From: Dechloromonas hankyongensis
GTDB taxonomy: Bacteria; Pseudomonadota; Gammaproteobacteria; Burkholderiales; Rhodocyclaceae
Direction of reading: 5' to 3'
NCBI RefSeq assembly: GCF_022012295.1
Contig: NZ_JAKLTN010000002.1
Coordinates: forward strand, 1,178,001 to 1,242,000
Length of the DNA stretch: 64,000 nt
Shown here one piece after another: positions 45,393 through 54,321 of the stretch (position 1 is the stretch's first letter; each line of letters begins with the position of its first letter). The notes beneath the pieces are model-generated. The model made no database searches. It was not told the DNA's origin and worked only from the letters and a program-made list of their open reading frames with translations. The translations under genes and the position numbers were made by a program.

Positions 45393-46166
45393 TTACTCAA
45401 CTCGACGGCGGAAAACCCAGGTGGTCTTATCCGACGCCTCCGGCGCGAAGGCGTAACCGTCGTAATCGAAATTCTGCAGCGCCTCCGGCTGGCGCAGCCG
45501 GTTGAGCACCGTATAGCGGGTCATCAGGCCGCGCGCCCGCTTGGCGTAGAAGCTGATGATCTTGTACTTGCCGTTCTTCCAGTCCTCGAATACCGGCTGG
45601 ATGACCTCGCCCTTAATCTTGCGGCCGACCGCCGCCTTGAAATATTCCTCTGAAGCGAGATTGACCGCCACCGGGCGTTCGGCCGCATCGAGTTCGGCAT
45701 TGATCTCCTTGAGCAGGGTTTCCCCCCAGAAGGCGTACAGATCCTTGCCCGCCTTGTTGGCGAAGCGGGTGCCCATTTCCAGGCGATAGGGCTGCATCAG
45801 GTCGAGCGGCTTCAGCAGACCGTAGAGGCCGGACAGGATGCGCACGCCGCGCTGGGCGAAATCAAGATCGTCGGCCGACAAGGTCCTGGCCGAAAGCCCG
45901 TCGTACACATCGCCGTCGAAGGCCAGCACAGCCTGCTTGGCGTTGTCCGGGGTAAAGGGCAGCGACCAGTCGGCATAGCGGTTGAAATTGAGCAGTGCCA
46001 GCGGATCGGACAAATCCATCAGCTGGGCGATATCGGCCGGCGCCAGCTTGCGCAGCTGGCGGATCAGGGTTTCCGACTGCTTCAGATAGCTGGGCTGCGT
46101 GTGGGTCGCAATGTGCGGCGGGGTCTTGTAATCGAGGGCTTTGGCGGGCGATAGCAGGATCAGCAT
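45393..46166 (-). CDS. yaaA: Peroxide stress protein YaaA
   Basis: A 257-residue member of the YaaA/DUF328 family, which limits free iron and DNA damage during H2O2 stress. Family motifs are [43 protein letters not shown] and [11 protein letters not shown]-like [13 protein letters not shown]. It converges on the TlpA-like gene with a 9-base gap. Confidence 0.92.
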   Translation of the reverse strand: MLILLSPAKALDYKTPPHIATHTQPSYLKQSETLIRQLRKLAPADIAQLMDLSDPLALLNFNRYADWSLPFTPDNAKQAVLAFDGDVYDGLSARTLSADDLDFAQRGVRILSGLYGLLKPLDLMQPYRLEMGTRFANKAGKDLYAFWGETLLKEINAELDAAERPVAVNLASEEYFKAAVGRKIKGEVIQPVFEDWKNGKYKIISFYAKRARGLMTRYTVLNRLRQPEALQNFDYDGYAFAPEASDKTTWVFRRRVE

Positions 46167-46353
46167 GGTGGGGGATGGAATTCAGGACGTGTTGTGTGCT
46201 GCATTTTAACGGCGGACACCCCTGTCCAACGCGTCCACCACTACAAAACGCCACGCCGATGCCACGAAGATGTCTGGACTCCAGGAAGACTTTGGTACGA
46301 TGCAGCCGCCCTTGTGCGTCGCGCACATTTCCCGCGCTTCAACGGAGATTGCC

Positions 46354-48696
46354 TTGCGCAAATTCGCCCCCTTGCTGTTCGTCTTCCTCGCGGCCTGCGC
46401 CACGGTCGCCACGCTGCGCCTGGACGACCGCTTCGGCCCGGCCGACCCGGCCCGCTTCGACCGCCTCCTCCCGAGCGCCATACCGGCCCCGGATTACTGG
46501 CAGGATGTCCGCCCCATCCTCGACCGCCGCTGCGTCACTTGCCATGCCTGCTACGACGCCCCCTGCCAGCTCAACCTGGCCAGTTACGCCGGCCTGACGC
46601 GCGGTGCCAGCACCAGCCAGGTGTTCGCCGATCGCCTGCTCGCCGCCGAACCGACCCGCCTTGGCATCGATGCGCAAAGCAATGAGGAATGGCGGCAAAA
46701 GGGTTTCTTTCCGGTGCTGAACGAACGCCAGCCGACACCGCAGGCGAATCGCGAAGCCGGCGTCATGGCTCGCCTGCTGGCGCTCAAGCAGGCCCACCCC
46801 GGCCCCGCTGGCGGACCGCTGGACGACAAGGACATCGACTTCGCACTCAACCGCCCGCAGGTATGCACGCCGGCCGAGGGTCTGGACGAATACACCCGCC
46901 GCCATCCGACGCGCGGCATGCCCTTCGGCCTGCCGCCGCTCAGCGCTAGCGAACACGCGACACTGACCCGCTGGCTGGAATCCGGCGCCCCCTACCGGCC
47001 GGCTGCACCGATGCCAGCCGCTTTGACGCGCCAGATCGCCGACTGGGAAGCCTTCCTCAATGCCGACGATACCAAGAGCCGGCTCACCGCCCGCTACATC
47101 TACGAGCACTGGTTCATCGGCCAACTGTGGTTCGCCGAGCAACCCGGCCAGTATTTCGAGCTGGTGCGTAGCCGCACGCCACCGGGACGGCCGATCGACC
47201 TGATCGCCACCCGCCGGCCCTACGACGATCCGGGCGTCGATCGCGTCTGGTATCGCCTGCGCCGCCTCGAAGCCACGCCGGCCGCCAAAACCCACATGCC
47301 GCTGCAGCTCGACGCCCGGCGCATGGACAGCCTGCATGAATGGTTCCTGAAGCCCGACTACACCGTCAGTCGCCTGCCCTCCTATGAGCCGGAAACTGCC
47401 TCCAACCCCTTCGTCACCTTCCGCGACCTGCCGCTGGTCGCCCGTTACCGGCTGATGCTCGACGAAGCGCAATTCACCCTGGCTGGCTTCATGAAGGGCC
47501 CGGTTTGCCGTGGCCAGTTCGCGCTCAATTCGATCAACGATCATTTCTGGGTCTACTTCGTGGCGCCCAACGAGGCGAGCGCCGGTTTCATGCAGGCCAT
47601 CATCGATGCCGCCAGCCCGGTTCTGCGCCTGCCGGCGGAGCGCGAAAGCACGGCCGGCCTGCTCGCCTGGAAGGAATACTCCCGTCTCGAACACGAGTAC
47701 ACCGAGGCGCGCAGCCGCGTCACCGCCCGGCTCAAGCAAACCGACACCCGGCCGACGCTCAACGACATCTGGGACGGCGAAGGCCGCAACCCCAATGCAG
47801 CCCTCACCGTCTTCCGCCATTTCGACAGCGCCTCGGTCATCAAGGGCCTGGCCGGCGAGCGGCCGCAAACCGCCTTCCTGATCGGCTACCCGGTGCTCGA
47901 ACGCATGCACTACCTGCTGGTGGCCGGTTTCGACGTCTATGGCAATGTCGGCCACCAACTGGCGACGCGCCTGTACATGGATTTCCTGCGCATGGAGAGC
48001 GAACTGAATTTCCTCGCCCTGCTGCCGATCAAGGATAGACAGCCCGTCCTCGACCACTGGTACCGCGAGCGCAGCAAGCCGCACAACGACCACTTCGCCG
48101 ACGCCGCCCGCTTCTTCCCCCAAGAAACCGGTATCCACTTTCGCAGCAAGGACACCCTGAACGAGTTGTACGACCTGCTCGGCAAACGCACCGCCAAGGC
48201 CCGCGACCGCTCCCGCGAGCTGGAGGCCAGCGGCCTGCCGGCAGCCGATCTCGCCGCCCTGCGCCGGCTGTCCGCCATCCGCGGCCTCGCCGCCTCACGC
48301 ATGCCGGAAGACAGCCTGCTCGTCTATCAAGCGCCCGCCGGCAAGTCTCAGGTCTTCTCGCTGATCCGCAACAGCGCCCACACCAATGTCGCCGAAATCT
48401 TCAGCGAGGCCGACCGCCGCCTGCCCGAGGAGGACACCCTGCTGGCGATGAACGGCATCGTCGGCGCCTACCCGAATGCGATTTTCGCGATCAACCGGGA
48501 AAACGCCGGCCGCTTCGCCGACGCCGTCGCCGCCCTGCGCAGCGAGGCCGATCTCGCCCGCCTGACCGACGCTTACGGCATCCGCCGCACCGACCCGCGC
48601 TTCTGGCCGACCAGCGATGCCATCCACGACTACTCGCAGGCCAGCCGGCCCATCGAATTCGGCATCCTCGACTACAGCCGGTTGGAGAATCATTAA
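46354..48696 (+). CDS. cti: Fatty acid cis/trans isomerase (c-type haem lipoprotein)
   Basis: A 780-residue Cti-family protein, which turns cis unsaturated membrane fatty acids into trans forms during solvent or heat stress. The c-type haem motif RRCVTCHAC (CxxCH) lies near residue 55. The N-terminus (LRKFAPLLFVFLAACAT) contains a lipobox-like LAAC, suggesting a lipoprotein. TTG at 46354 with ACGGAG upstream is chosen; the open frame starts at 46270. Conserved blocks include ARYIYEHWFIGQLWF and HFWVYFVAPNEASAGF. Confidence 0.88.
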   Translation: MRKFAPLLFVFLAACATVATLRLDDRFGPADPARFDRLLPSAIPAPDYWQDVRPILDRRCVTCHACYDAPCQLNLASYAGLTRGASTSQVFADRLLAAEPTRLGIDAQSNEEWRQKGFFPVLNERQPTPQANREAGVMARLLALKQAHPGPAGGPLDDKDIDFALNRPQVCTPAEGLDEYTRRHPTRGMPFGLPPLSASEHATLTRWLESGAPYRPAAPMPAALTRQIADWEAFLNADDTKSRLTARYIYEHWFIGQLWFAEQPGQYFELVRSRTPPGRPIDLIATRRPYDDPGVDRVWYRLRRLEATPAAKTHMPLQLDARRMDSLHEWFLKPDYTVSRLPSYEPETASNPFVTFRDLPLVARYRLMLDEAQFTLAGFMKGPVCRGQFALNSINDHFWVYFVAPNEASAGFMQAIIDAASPVLRLPAERESTAGLLAWKEYSRLEHEYTEARSRVTARLKQTDTRPTLNDIWDGEGRNPNAALTVFRHFDSASVIKGLAGERPQTAFLIGYPVLERMHYLLVAGFDVYGNVGHQLATRLYMDFLRMESELNFLALLPIKDRQPVLDHWYRERSKPHNDHFADAARFFPQETGIHFRSKDTLNELYDLLGKRTAKARDRSRELEASGLPAADLAALRRLSAIRGLAASRMPEDSLLVYQAPAGKSQVFSLIRNSAHTNVAEIFSEADRRLPEEDTLLAMNGIVGAYPNAIFAINRENAGRFADAVAALRSEADLARLTDAYGIRRTDPRFWPTSDAIHDYSQASRPIEFGILDYSRLENH

Positions 48697-49304
48697 CCGA
48701 GAGGGCGACTTCACGCCAACAATATGTGTGAAATCCCATGCAAATAGCCATCGAAGCACGCGCAATCTGGGCGATTGTTATCGAATCTACGCAACCCCCA
48801 CCGTTATAGCGACTCAGCAGCAAATCAAACTGAACGGCAGCTTCGCAATCCCGCGAACGGGTACTGACGGCGGACCGTTAGCTGTCAGGAAGTGCAACGG
48901 CAGCTAACTGAGGCTACGGCCGTCCAGAGCGATTTCCAAACAGGAGCTCCTCGGCCAAAGCAGCCATCCGTTTGAGCGACCCGATTGGGCATTTTTCGCT
49001 CCACAACCAGAGGTTGGCCAGCTAGCCTGCCGGACTCAAGCGCTATCATCGCAGGGTGGAAGTTTGGAATACCAGGCTCGCCGCCGGCTTCTGCCGCCAG
49101 CACGTCGTCGCAACGGATGAAATCGATGCCTTCGAGGTGCTTCACCTCATGCAAGCGCACTGACCCCGGTGTAGGATTAGCGTAGCGGCCCACAGTTGGA
49201 CACGGGTGAAGGTCCTGCAAGCGGACGCGATTTTGTGCTTTGGGCACGCGCCAATCGCCGAGACCGGCATCGCCGGCCCCCCTTGGTTAGATGGAGAATG
49301 AACC
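48697..49304. other. Gene-poor region after cti
   Basis: About 600 bases without a supported gene. It holds a perfect 8-bp inverted repeat (GTTAGCTG 48877-48884 / CAGCTAAC 48901-48908) that could act as a weak transcription end for cti. A minus-strand frame at 48885-49247 has no SD or recognisable motif. Confidence 0.5.
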
Positions 49305-49454
49305 ATGAAGAATCTGCTGCTGATGATGATTGCAACTCTATTGCTGGCGAGCTGCGCGATTTATACCCCGGGCGGCGCCGTCGTGGTCGATCCGGATGGT
49401 CCGGGCCGGGGCGGCCATTGCCCGCCGGGGCAGGCGAAAAAGGGCAACTGCTGA
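49305..49454 (+). CDS. Small lipoprotein, 49 residues
   Basis: A 49-residue product that begins with a lipoprotein signal (KNLLLMMIATLLLASC, lipobox LASC) and ends with a Gly/Pro-rich tail GRGGHCPPGQAKKGNC. A GGAG SD lies 8 bases upstream of the ATG. Similar short lipoproteins with the GHCPPGQAKKG tail are widespread in proteobacteria and have no known function. It stands alone with no operon partner. Confidence 0.7.
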   Translation: MKNLLLMMIATLLLASCAIYTPGGAVVVDPDGPGRGGHCPPGQAKKGNC

Positions 49455-49745
49455 GCGAGGCTACTTGTCGGCAACATCGGTCATTTGCGCAAAGGCCGAT
49501 AGGGGAGAGACTGCTTTCCGGGAATTGTAGGAAACGCGTGCTCCCGGCCACAAGCGGCCGGTCAATAGGCTGTACGATTTTAGCTTTTTGGGATTTTCTT
49601 GTTTGGACCAAGACCAGACGATGAACCGAATAATTGAATCTTGCTAATCAGTACATGCGTAGATAAGCTCAATGTCATTAATCCGCGCAATGACAAATAC
49701 GTGGTTTTTGGCGACTAAGAAGCTCTTATCTAAGTTGGGAGGTAT

Positions 49746-50302
49746 ATGCAACTTGGCCCTGCCGTAAAAGTGCTTATGGCAATTAATGCGATTGTCTTAC
49801 TTGTCCCCGCTACCTTATTCTACGTTATCGGAGCTATGGGATGGTTTCTTCTCTTTGTCCCGGCTGCGATCTTGACGCTCGTCGACAGCGTGTGGCACAG
49901 CGGATGGCCACAAGGTCCATTGTTTCAAACATCGCAAGGCTTTGGCATGCTGGGCTTTACAGCATCGGAGCGGGGCTTGCTGCCACGTGGATAGCTCTTG
50001 CGCTAGCGTATTCTGGTATGCGTTTAAAAGATATTCCAAGACTGCTCTGGGTCGGATTTGTTGCTGGCTGGAGCCTTGCGGCCCCGTTGTTATGGTCTGT
50101 GTTGCCAACACCGAACTATCTTCAGGATCGGTTGGGCGATTATTTCTTTGTACGTTCGCTTTTTGGCCTCGGGCCATTAATTTATAGCGCCTTTATCCTG
50201 CTCTGGCTCTATTGGAACGGAAAGCAAAAAACTCTCCGAAACCCCGTAGCATGGACTGATATTTGGCAGCTTCGGGCCGGTTCAGGCCTCCTTGTCAATT
50301 GA
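49746..50302 (+). pseudogene. Frameshifted small integral membrane protein
   Basis: Two frames each carry half of what looks like one membrane protein of about 180 residues. The first half (from ATG 49746; KVLMAINAIVLLVPATLFYV and more helices) runs out of frame after HSGWPQG near 49915. The second half continues in the -1 frame (IARLWHAGLYSIGAGLAATW, LLWVGFVAGWSLAAPLLWSV, LGPLIYSAFILLWLYW) to a stop at 50302. A single-base deletion between about 49900 and 49985 would explain this. No slippery sequence suggests programmed shifting. Confidence 0.6.
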
Positions 50303-50423
50303 AAACGACGTCCGGTTTGGGTCGGGAGCACCAGTTCGACGGAGTAGAAAGCAGACCTTTGACCCCGATTGGCGATGACTGGCGGCTTACCGCCACGTTG
50401 CCGCCTGTTGTCGTAGGCATGTG

Positions 50424-50512
50424 GCCGGATAGCCGTTCAGGCGGTGCTGGGGGCGCTGGAAGAACTCGGCATGGTGCATCAGAATCAGGATATCTATCGC
50501 CTGGCGGCATAA
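50424..50512 (+). pseudogene. 3'-end gene fragment
   Basis: In one frame the bases before the TAA at 50510 read RIAVQAVLGALEELGM then VHQNQDIYRLAA, a plausible winged-helix-type C-terminus. There is an upstream stop and no start, so only the tail of a lost gene remains. An 18-codon ATG frame (50515-50571) follows directly and may be another remnant. Confidence 0.25.
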
Positions 50513-50638
50513 CCATGCTCAACGAACACGAAGCGGAACTCCACGTCGACCTTGAAGACCCCACCCGCTGACAAAGGTTGGCTCAAAAAGAATGTCTCCA
50601 GCCGAAGCTGTCAGGCGCAGTCTGCTGTAAGACTGGGT

Positions 50639-50670
50639 GTAGTCCCGAGGGTGAAAACCCTTTGGACTAC
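50639..50670. repeat. Hairpin with GAAA loop
   Basis: GTAGTCC (50639-50645) pairs with GGACTAC (50664-50670), and inside it AGGGT pairs with ACCCT around a GAAA tetraloop; a 2-base internal bulge lies on each side. It sits 1 base after the stop codon of the 23-codon minus-strand frame. There is no T-run. Confidence 0.55.
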
Positions 50671-50671
50671 T

Positions 50672-50743
50672 TCAGGATTTAATCGTTAGGCCCAGATAGG
50701 TTGCACTGGTGTTCAGAAATTTGCTTGTTGCGTGTTCGCTCAT
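50672..50743 (-). CDS. Possible 23-codon leader peptide or gene remnant
   Basis: ATG at 50743 has a strong AAGGAG SD 7 bases upstream; the frame runs 23 codons (MSEHATSKFLNTSATYLGL and a short tail) to TGA. It ends against the GAAA-loop hairpin. It may be a remnant 5' end of a lost gene or a genuine small ORF. I recognise no family. Confidence 0.35.
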   Translation of the reverse strand: MSEHATSKFLNTSATYLGLTIKS

Positions 50744-50774
50744 TTGTGTCTCCTTGTAGTTTTGTGGTGTGCAT

Positions 50775-51193
50775 ACTACGAGCGAATAATTACACAGGCA
50801 TTACAAGCTATTGGGACTCAGCTCGACGTACCGCCTAGCTTCTTCCATCGAATTGAAACGCATCACTCGATGTTTTGCCAGCCCGCAGTTGTTAAAGGCA
50901 TCCATCAGTTGGAATACCGCTGGGTGACTTCCTACGAACGCAATTCTGAGTTTCGGATTTCTCTGGACTGAAACACTGGCTCGTGCGGCCATGAACTCAA
51001 TATCAGACTCTGACAGCTGAGACTGGGTTACAGCCAAAAAGTCATGGATGTTGTAGCGCATTTCATCCAAACGGGAATTGCCTTGGATGGCTACTGCTGA
51101 CTCGTCCATCTCGGCAGTCGTGATGGTTCCTGCCATTTTGCGAACCAGCCCAAATTCTTCCCAAATAATTTCAACCATGACTACGAGCGAATA
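50775..51193. repeat. 14-bp direct repeat flanking a small gene
   Basis: ACTACGAGCGAATA occurs at 50775-50788 and again, exactly, at 51180-51193. The pair brackets the STAS-like gene (50801-51178). On the minus strand one copy lies immediately before the gene's start codon and the other before the 23-codon frame. Confidence 0.7.
50801..51178 (-). CDS. SpoIIAA/STAS-like small protein
   Basis: A 125-residue soluble protein resembling STAS/SpoIIAA-like regulators: MVEIIWEEFGLVRKMAGTI at the N-terminus (beta strand then helix), RYNIHDFLAV near residue 55, LRIAFVGSHPAVFQLMDAF near 85 and MRFNSMEEARRYV at the end, giving the alternating beta/alpha pattern. The likely role is a protein-interaction switch, unproven. 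No SD was seen before 51178 (or before 51220, the upstream Met). Codon use looks AT-richer than in the housekeeping genes. Confidence 0.55.
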   Translation of the reverse strand: MVEIIWEEFGLVRKMAGTITTAEMDESAVAIQGNSRLDEMRYNIHDFLAVTQSQLSESDIEFMAARASVSVQRNPKLRIAFVGSHPAVFQLMDAFNNCGLAKHRVMRFNSMEEARRYVELSPNSL

Positions 51194-51611
51194 GTGTTCC
51201 CCACGGTAAAGAGCGCACATTATCCAGTAGGTTCAATGCACCTAGCTCACTGAATTCGTACTAGTACCGCCGTTTCACGATGTCTCTGAAGCAGATGCAA
51301 GAGCTCTGCTGAAAGCGCAAATTCGCAAACACGTCACGATTTAGAAAGCTCGCTTCGGAGTTAAATACGTCCGCTCCGCTCAAAAATCTGCCGAGGGCAA
51401 TCGTGGCGATGAATATCTATCGTAGTCGCATGCGGAAGTAGTAGATTGCCCCAAAGCCGTCATTGGTATCTTCAAAGCTCAAATGGCCGGTATGTGGCTA
51501 AAACCGGTAATTTGTATTTAGAAGGCCAACGTCCGATAAGGCCGACCGCCCGTCCGCTGATGTCGAGGTATAGCTGTCGTGAGGCTTCTGGGCGTCGTCA
51601 TGGACTGCATG
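51194..51611. other. Gene-free stretch with possible kinase remnant
   Basis: About 420 bases with no intact gene. On the minus strand 51418-51490 reads GHLSFEDTNDGFGAIYYF then RMRLR and stop, which resembles the end of a histidine-kinase ATPase domain, but the upstream frame is not kinase-like. Otherwise I see nothing. Confidence 0.35.
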
Positions 51612-51686
51612 TCAATGCATGAACAGCGCAATCAGAATGATGATCGGGATGGGGATGCCGAGAAAATACAATATAAGCGAACGCAT
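51612..51686 (-). CDS. 24-residue single-pass membrane protein
   Basis: ATG at 51686 with AAGAGG 5 bases upstream encodes 24 residues: RSLILYFLG, then a Pro/Ile-rich helix IPIPIIILIALF and a His-containing end. It is too short for gene callers but lies 36 bases downstream of the membrane-protein gene on the same strand and has a good SD. Short membrane peptides of this type, with an IGIP-like core, are found next to membrane-protein genes in related bacteria, as far as I recall. Function unknown. Confidence 0.55.
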   Translation of the reverse strand: MRSLILYFLGIPIPIIILIALFMH

Positions 51687-51722
51687 GGTGGCCTCTTGAA
51701 GTCGGATAGCTGAATTGGATGC

Positions 51723-52694
51723 TCAGGCGTCACGTTGCCGTCCACCGTAGATGGCTGACAAGCTGGCGATAAAGGCACCGCAGAGCAAGGAGACAAATGT
51801 CCACAGTGCAGCGTAGGCCGACGCTTTGCGCGCCTTGTCGGCGGCGTCTTTTGCAGCAACTTCAACTTCGTGCAGCTTGGCCTGCGCGCGTGCGTAGGTG
51901 TCGGCCACGCGCTTCTCGGCTTCTTGCTGCGACAACCCCGTGCGTTGGGCAACCAGTTGGCCGACGTACCGGACGTCCTCAGGCAGCAGGGAAGCGGAAC
52001 GGCCGGCGTTGATGAATATACGGCTCACCTCTGCAGCCTCCTTGGGCGTGGTGCCGTCGGATACTTCGGCAGACATTGCAGCCCCGCTCTGACTAGCAGC
52101 CTCACTGCTCCCAATCCGGCGAAACAGGGAGTCGACAAAGTAAGCCATTGGTACGCTGTCCGGTGATCCCGTTTTTTCGGATGTAGCAACCCCTGCGGCA
52201 GCCATGGCGGCTGTGTTGGCGGCTCCTCCCGCCACCGTGGCTCCAGCCTGAACACCGCTACTCAGGATCGAGCCAATCACCGAAGTCAGCAGAGCGGCAG
52301 TAGCCAGCGAGGCCACGGCCCAAGCGAGAAAACCGTGCGCGGTATCGCGGAAATAGACTTCGTCGGTGTGCGTATTCGTCCATTTTGTTCGCAGTCGACC
52401 GGCCAGATATCCCCCCATCGCAGAGGAAAGCAACTGGGTAAGCGTCAGCCATAGAATGGTAGAAACCCCGAACGTCGTTGCGTTGACGCCTTCACTCGAC
52501 CACGGTGATACCGACGAAAGCCCTAATCCGAGGCCAAGAATCAGCATGATCAACGACAATGAGGCGGCGGCAGCTGCGCCGGCAAGGATAGCCCCCCACG
52601 CCACGGCGCTACTCAAGGAATGAAGGGAGTCGGAATAGTCGTCAGCCAGGCCGTATTCATGGGGATCAAGAGGCACTGTTGGATTAATAGCCAT
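51723..52694 (-). CDS. Integral membrane protein of unknown function
   Basis: A 323-residue protein. It has an N-terminal TM region (about 28-60; AVAWGAILAGAAAAASLSLIM), a second and third TM (about 75-150; YLAGRL, FLAWAVASLATAALL), an Ala/Gly-rich linker, a long charged helix (about 235-290; YARAQAKLHEVEVAAKDAADKA) and a C-terminal TM (LWTFVSLLCGAFIASLSAIY). AAGGA lies before the ATG. The family is common as a hypothetical in betaproteobacteria; I cannot name a role. The 24-residue gene follows. Confidence 0.7.
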   Translation of the reverse strand: MAINPTVPLDPHEYGLADDYSDSLHSLSSAVAWGAILAGAAAAASLSLIMLILGLGLGLSSVSPWSSEGVNATTFGVSTILWLTLTQLLSSAMGGYLAGRLRTKWTNTHTDEVYFRDTAHGFLAWAVASLATAALLTSVIGSILSSGVQAGATVAGGAANTAAMAAAGVATSEKTGSPDSVPMAYFVDSLFRRIGSSEAASQSGAAMSAEVSDGTTPKEAAEVSRIFINAGRSASLLPEDVRYVGQLVAQRTGLSQQEAEKRVADTYARAQAKLHEVEVAAKDAADKARKASAYAALWTFVSLLCGAFIASLSAIYGGRQRDA

Positions 52695-53148
52695 GGCAGT
52701 CCTTATGTTGTGGGTAAGTGAGATGTGTCATGCCCCATAACAGAGGCCATGATTTACAACGTAAACGTTCGGGAAGGCGGAGTCTGTACGGCAACGCACG
52801 TGGAAATCCTTGCTCGAGAAAGGACCAAACAGTGCGGTGCAATGTGGGAAGGCACCAGCCTAATGATCGTTCCTTTTTCCTCACTGCCCGAAAAACCTGG
52901 GGGAGTAGCCTGCTGTCGCTCACTGCGCATACCCTCACCGACCGCTGAGACCGAGATACAGAAATGGCCCCTCAGGCAGCATTTAGCTTGCCGATTGCGA
53001 TCCGACACACTCCAGCCAAGACCGTGCTCTCGGGAACTCCGGCAGAAGGAGGTCATGCCGCCACCTCCATCCGGCCCCAAGACGCGGATTAAGGCGCTCA
53101 AGCCGATACGCGGCTGGTAAAATCTGGTTTTTGTATTCTGGATTACCG
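52695..53148. other. Gap before the biotin operon
   Basis: About 450 bases without a supported gene; a plus-strand frame at 52725-53120 lacks an SD and motifs. The last 40 bases contain TAAAAT (53116-53121), a possible -10 for the operon starting at 53149. Confidence 0.4.
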
Positions 53149-54321
53149 ATGAAACGCACCCGCTTTGGTTCGCGCGACCGACTTTCCCGCGAAGCGGCTG
53201 AACTGCAACGCCTGGCTGCCGGCCTTTCCGAATCCGGCGGCAAGCTGGAAGACAGCTACTGGGAAACGCAGCTGGCGGAAGTCGTAGACGGCCTGCTCAA
53301 GAACGGTGCCGAAGACGACATCAACACTGCGCTCGACCGGCTGTTCGAAGCCAACCCGCGCGCCCACGACGAACTCGCCGACATGGTCGAGTCGCGCGCC
53401 GAAACGCATCGCGTGGGCGCCCAGGGCCAGGAATTCGACATCCAGCTCTTCGCCGCCCCGGTCCTCGCCTGGTCGCGCTTCTCCATCCCCGCCTGCTCGC
53501 TGCCCAAGAGCACCCTGCAGGCGCTGGCCGTGCAGCTTGGCGCCCATGTCTTCGGTGGCGACGCCAAGCTGGCGCTGGCCGACTTCCTGTTCAGCCCGGA
53601 CCAGTTGCCGCGCAGCTTCTGCGACACCTGGCAACTGACCAAGCAGTTAGGCGAAGCCGCGCTGGCCGGCGGCCACCTCGGCATCGACACCAACGGCATG
53701 CCGGAAACCAACCGCTTCCTGTCCGACGTGCGCTATCTGGTCGGCACCATCGCCATTCCGCGCGGCAAGCCGCTGTTCCGCTGGAACGAGGCCGACGGCA
53801 ACAAGGACAACGCACTGAAGGAATGGCTCAAGCAGGGCAGCCCCAACCTCGAACCGCTGCTCACCGGCTGCGCCTGGCAGCCGCTACTGCCCGACGCCTA
53901 CCACGCCGCCTGCCGCAATGCCGACAAACTGTCGCGCCCCTATTCGGTCAAGGCCTCGGTCGCCTTCCTGCAGACCATGCTCGGCCTGATGCCGGCCGAC
54001 ATCCGCGCCGTCGTCGGCCCCTGCTACGACCGCCGGATGGAGGAATACCGCGTCAGCCTCGGCCCGAAGACCGGCGACGAGGTCTATCACGGCATCGTCT
54101 GGCCGCTGCTCGGCGCCGAAGACGAAGCCACCGATGCGGCCGGCGAAATCGAGACCGTGCTGCGCGAAACCGGCGTCAAGGAAGTGCTTTTCCTCGACCA
54201 CCATTTCCCGATGGAATTCTGCGACGACTGCGGCGCCCCGCTCTTCCCCAACCGCGAAGGCGAACTGGTGCACACCGAGATGCCGGAGCAGCCGGCCACC
54301 GGGTCGCAAATCCTGCATTGA
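53149..54321 (+). CDS. DUF2863 family protein
   Basis: A 390-residue cytoplasmic protein of the betaproteobacterial DUF2863 family, function unknown. It opens with MKRTRFGSRDRLSREAAEL; conserved-looking blocks are FSIPACSLPKSTLQAL, FSPDQLPRSF and the C-terminal metal-like FLDHHFPMEFCDDCGAPLFPN. The last base of its stop is the first base of the bioA ATG, so it is translationally coupled to biotin synthesis. No catalytic role can be read. Confidence 0.8.
   Translation: MKRTRFGSRDRLSREAAELQRLAAGLSESGGKLEDSYWETQLAEVVDGLLKNGAEDDINTALDRLFEANPRAHDELADMVESRAETHRVGAQGQEFDIQLFAAPVLAWSRFSIPACSLPKSTLQALAVQLGAHVFGGDAKLALADFLFSPDQLPRSFCDTWQLTKQLGEAALAGGHLGIDTNGMPETNRFLSDVRYLVGTIAIPRGKPLFRWNEADGNKDNALKEWLKQGSPNLEPLLTGCAWQPLLPDAYHAACRNADKLSRPYSVKASVAFLQTMLGLMPADIRAVVGPCYDRRMEEYRVSLGPKTGDEVYHGIVWPLLGAEDEATDAAGEIETVLRETGVKEVLFLDHHFPMEFCDDCGAPLFPNREGELVHTEMPEQPATGSQILH

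Noticed and set aside
46339-48138. 599-codon frame on the minus strand opposite cti
   Set aside because: Shadow frame of a GC-rich gene with no start signal or domain.
48885-49247. 120-codon minus-strand frame after cti
   Set aside because: No SD, no recognisable family; likely chance in gene-free DNA.
50639-50670. Hairpin considered as a group II intron domain V
   Set aside because: It has a GNRA loop and a two-base bulge, but lacks the AGC catalytic triad and there is no reverse transcriptase or intron ends nearby.
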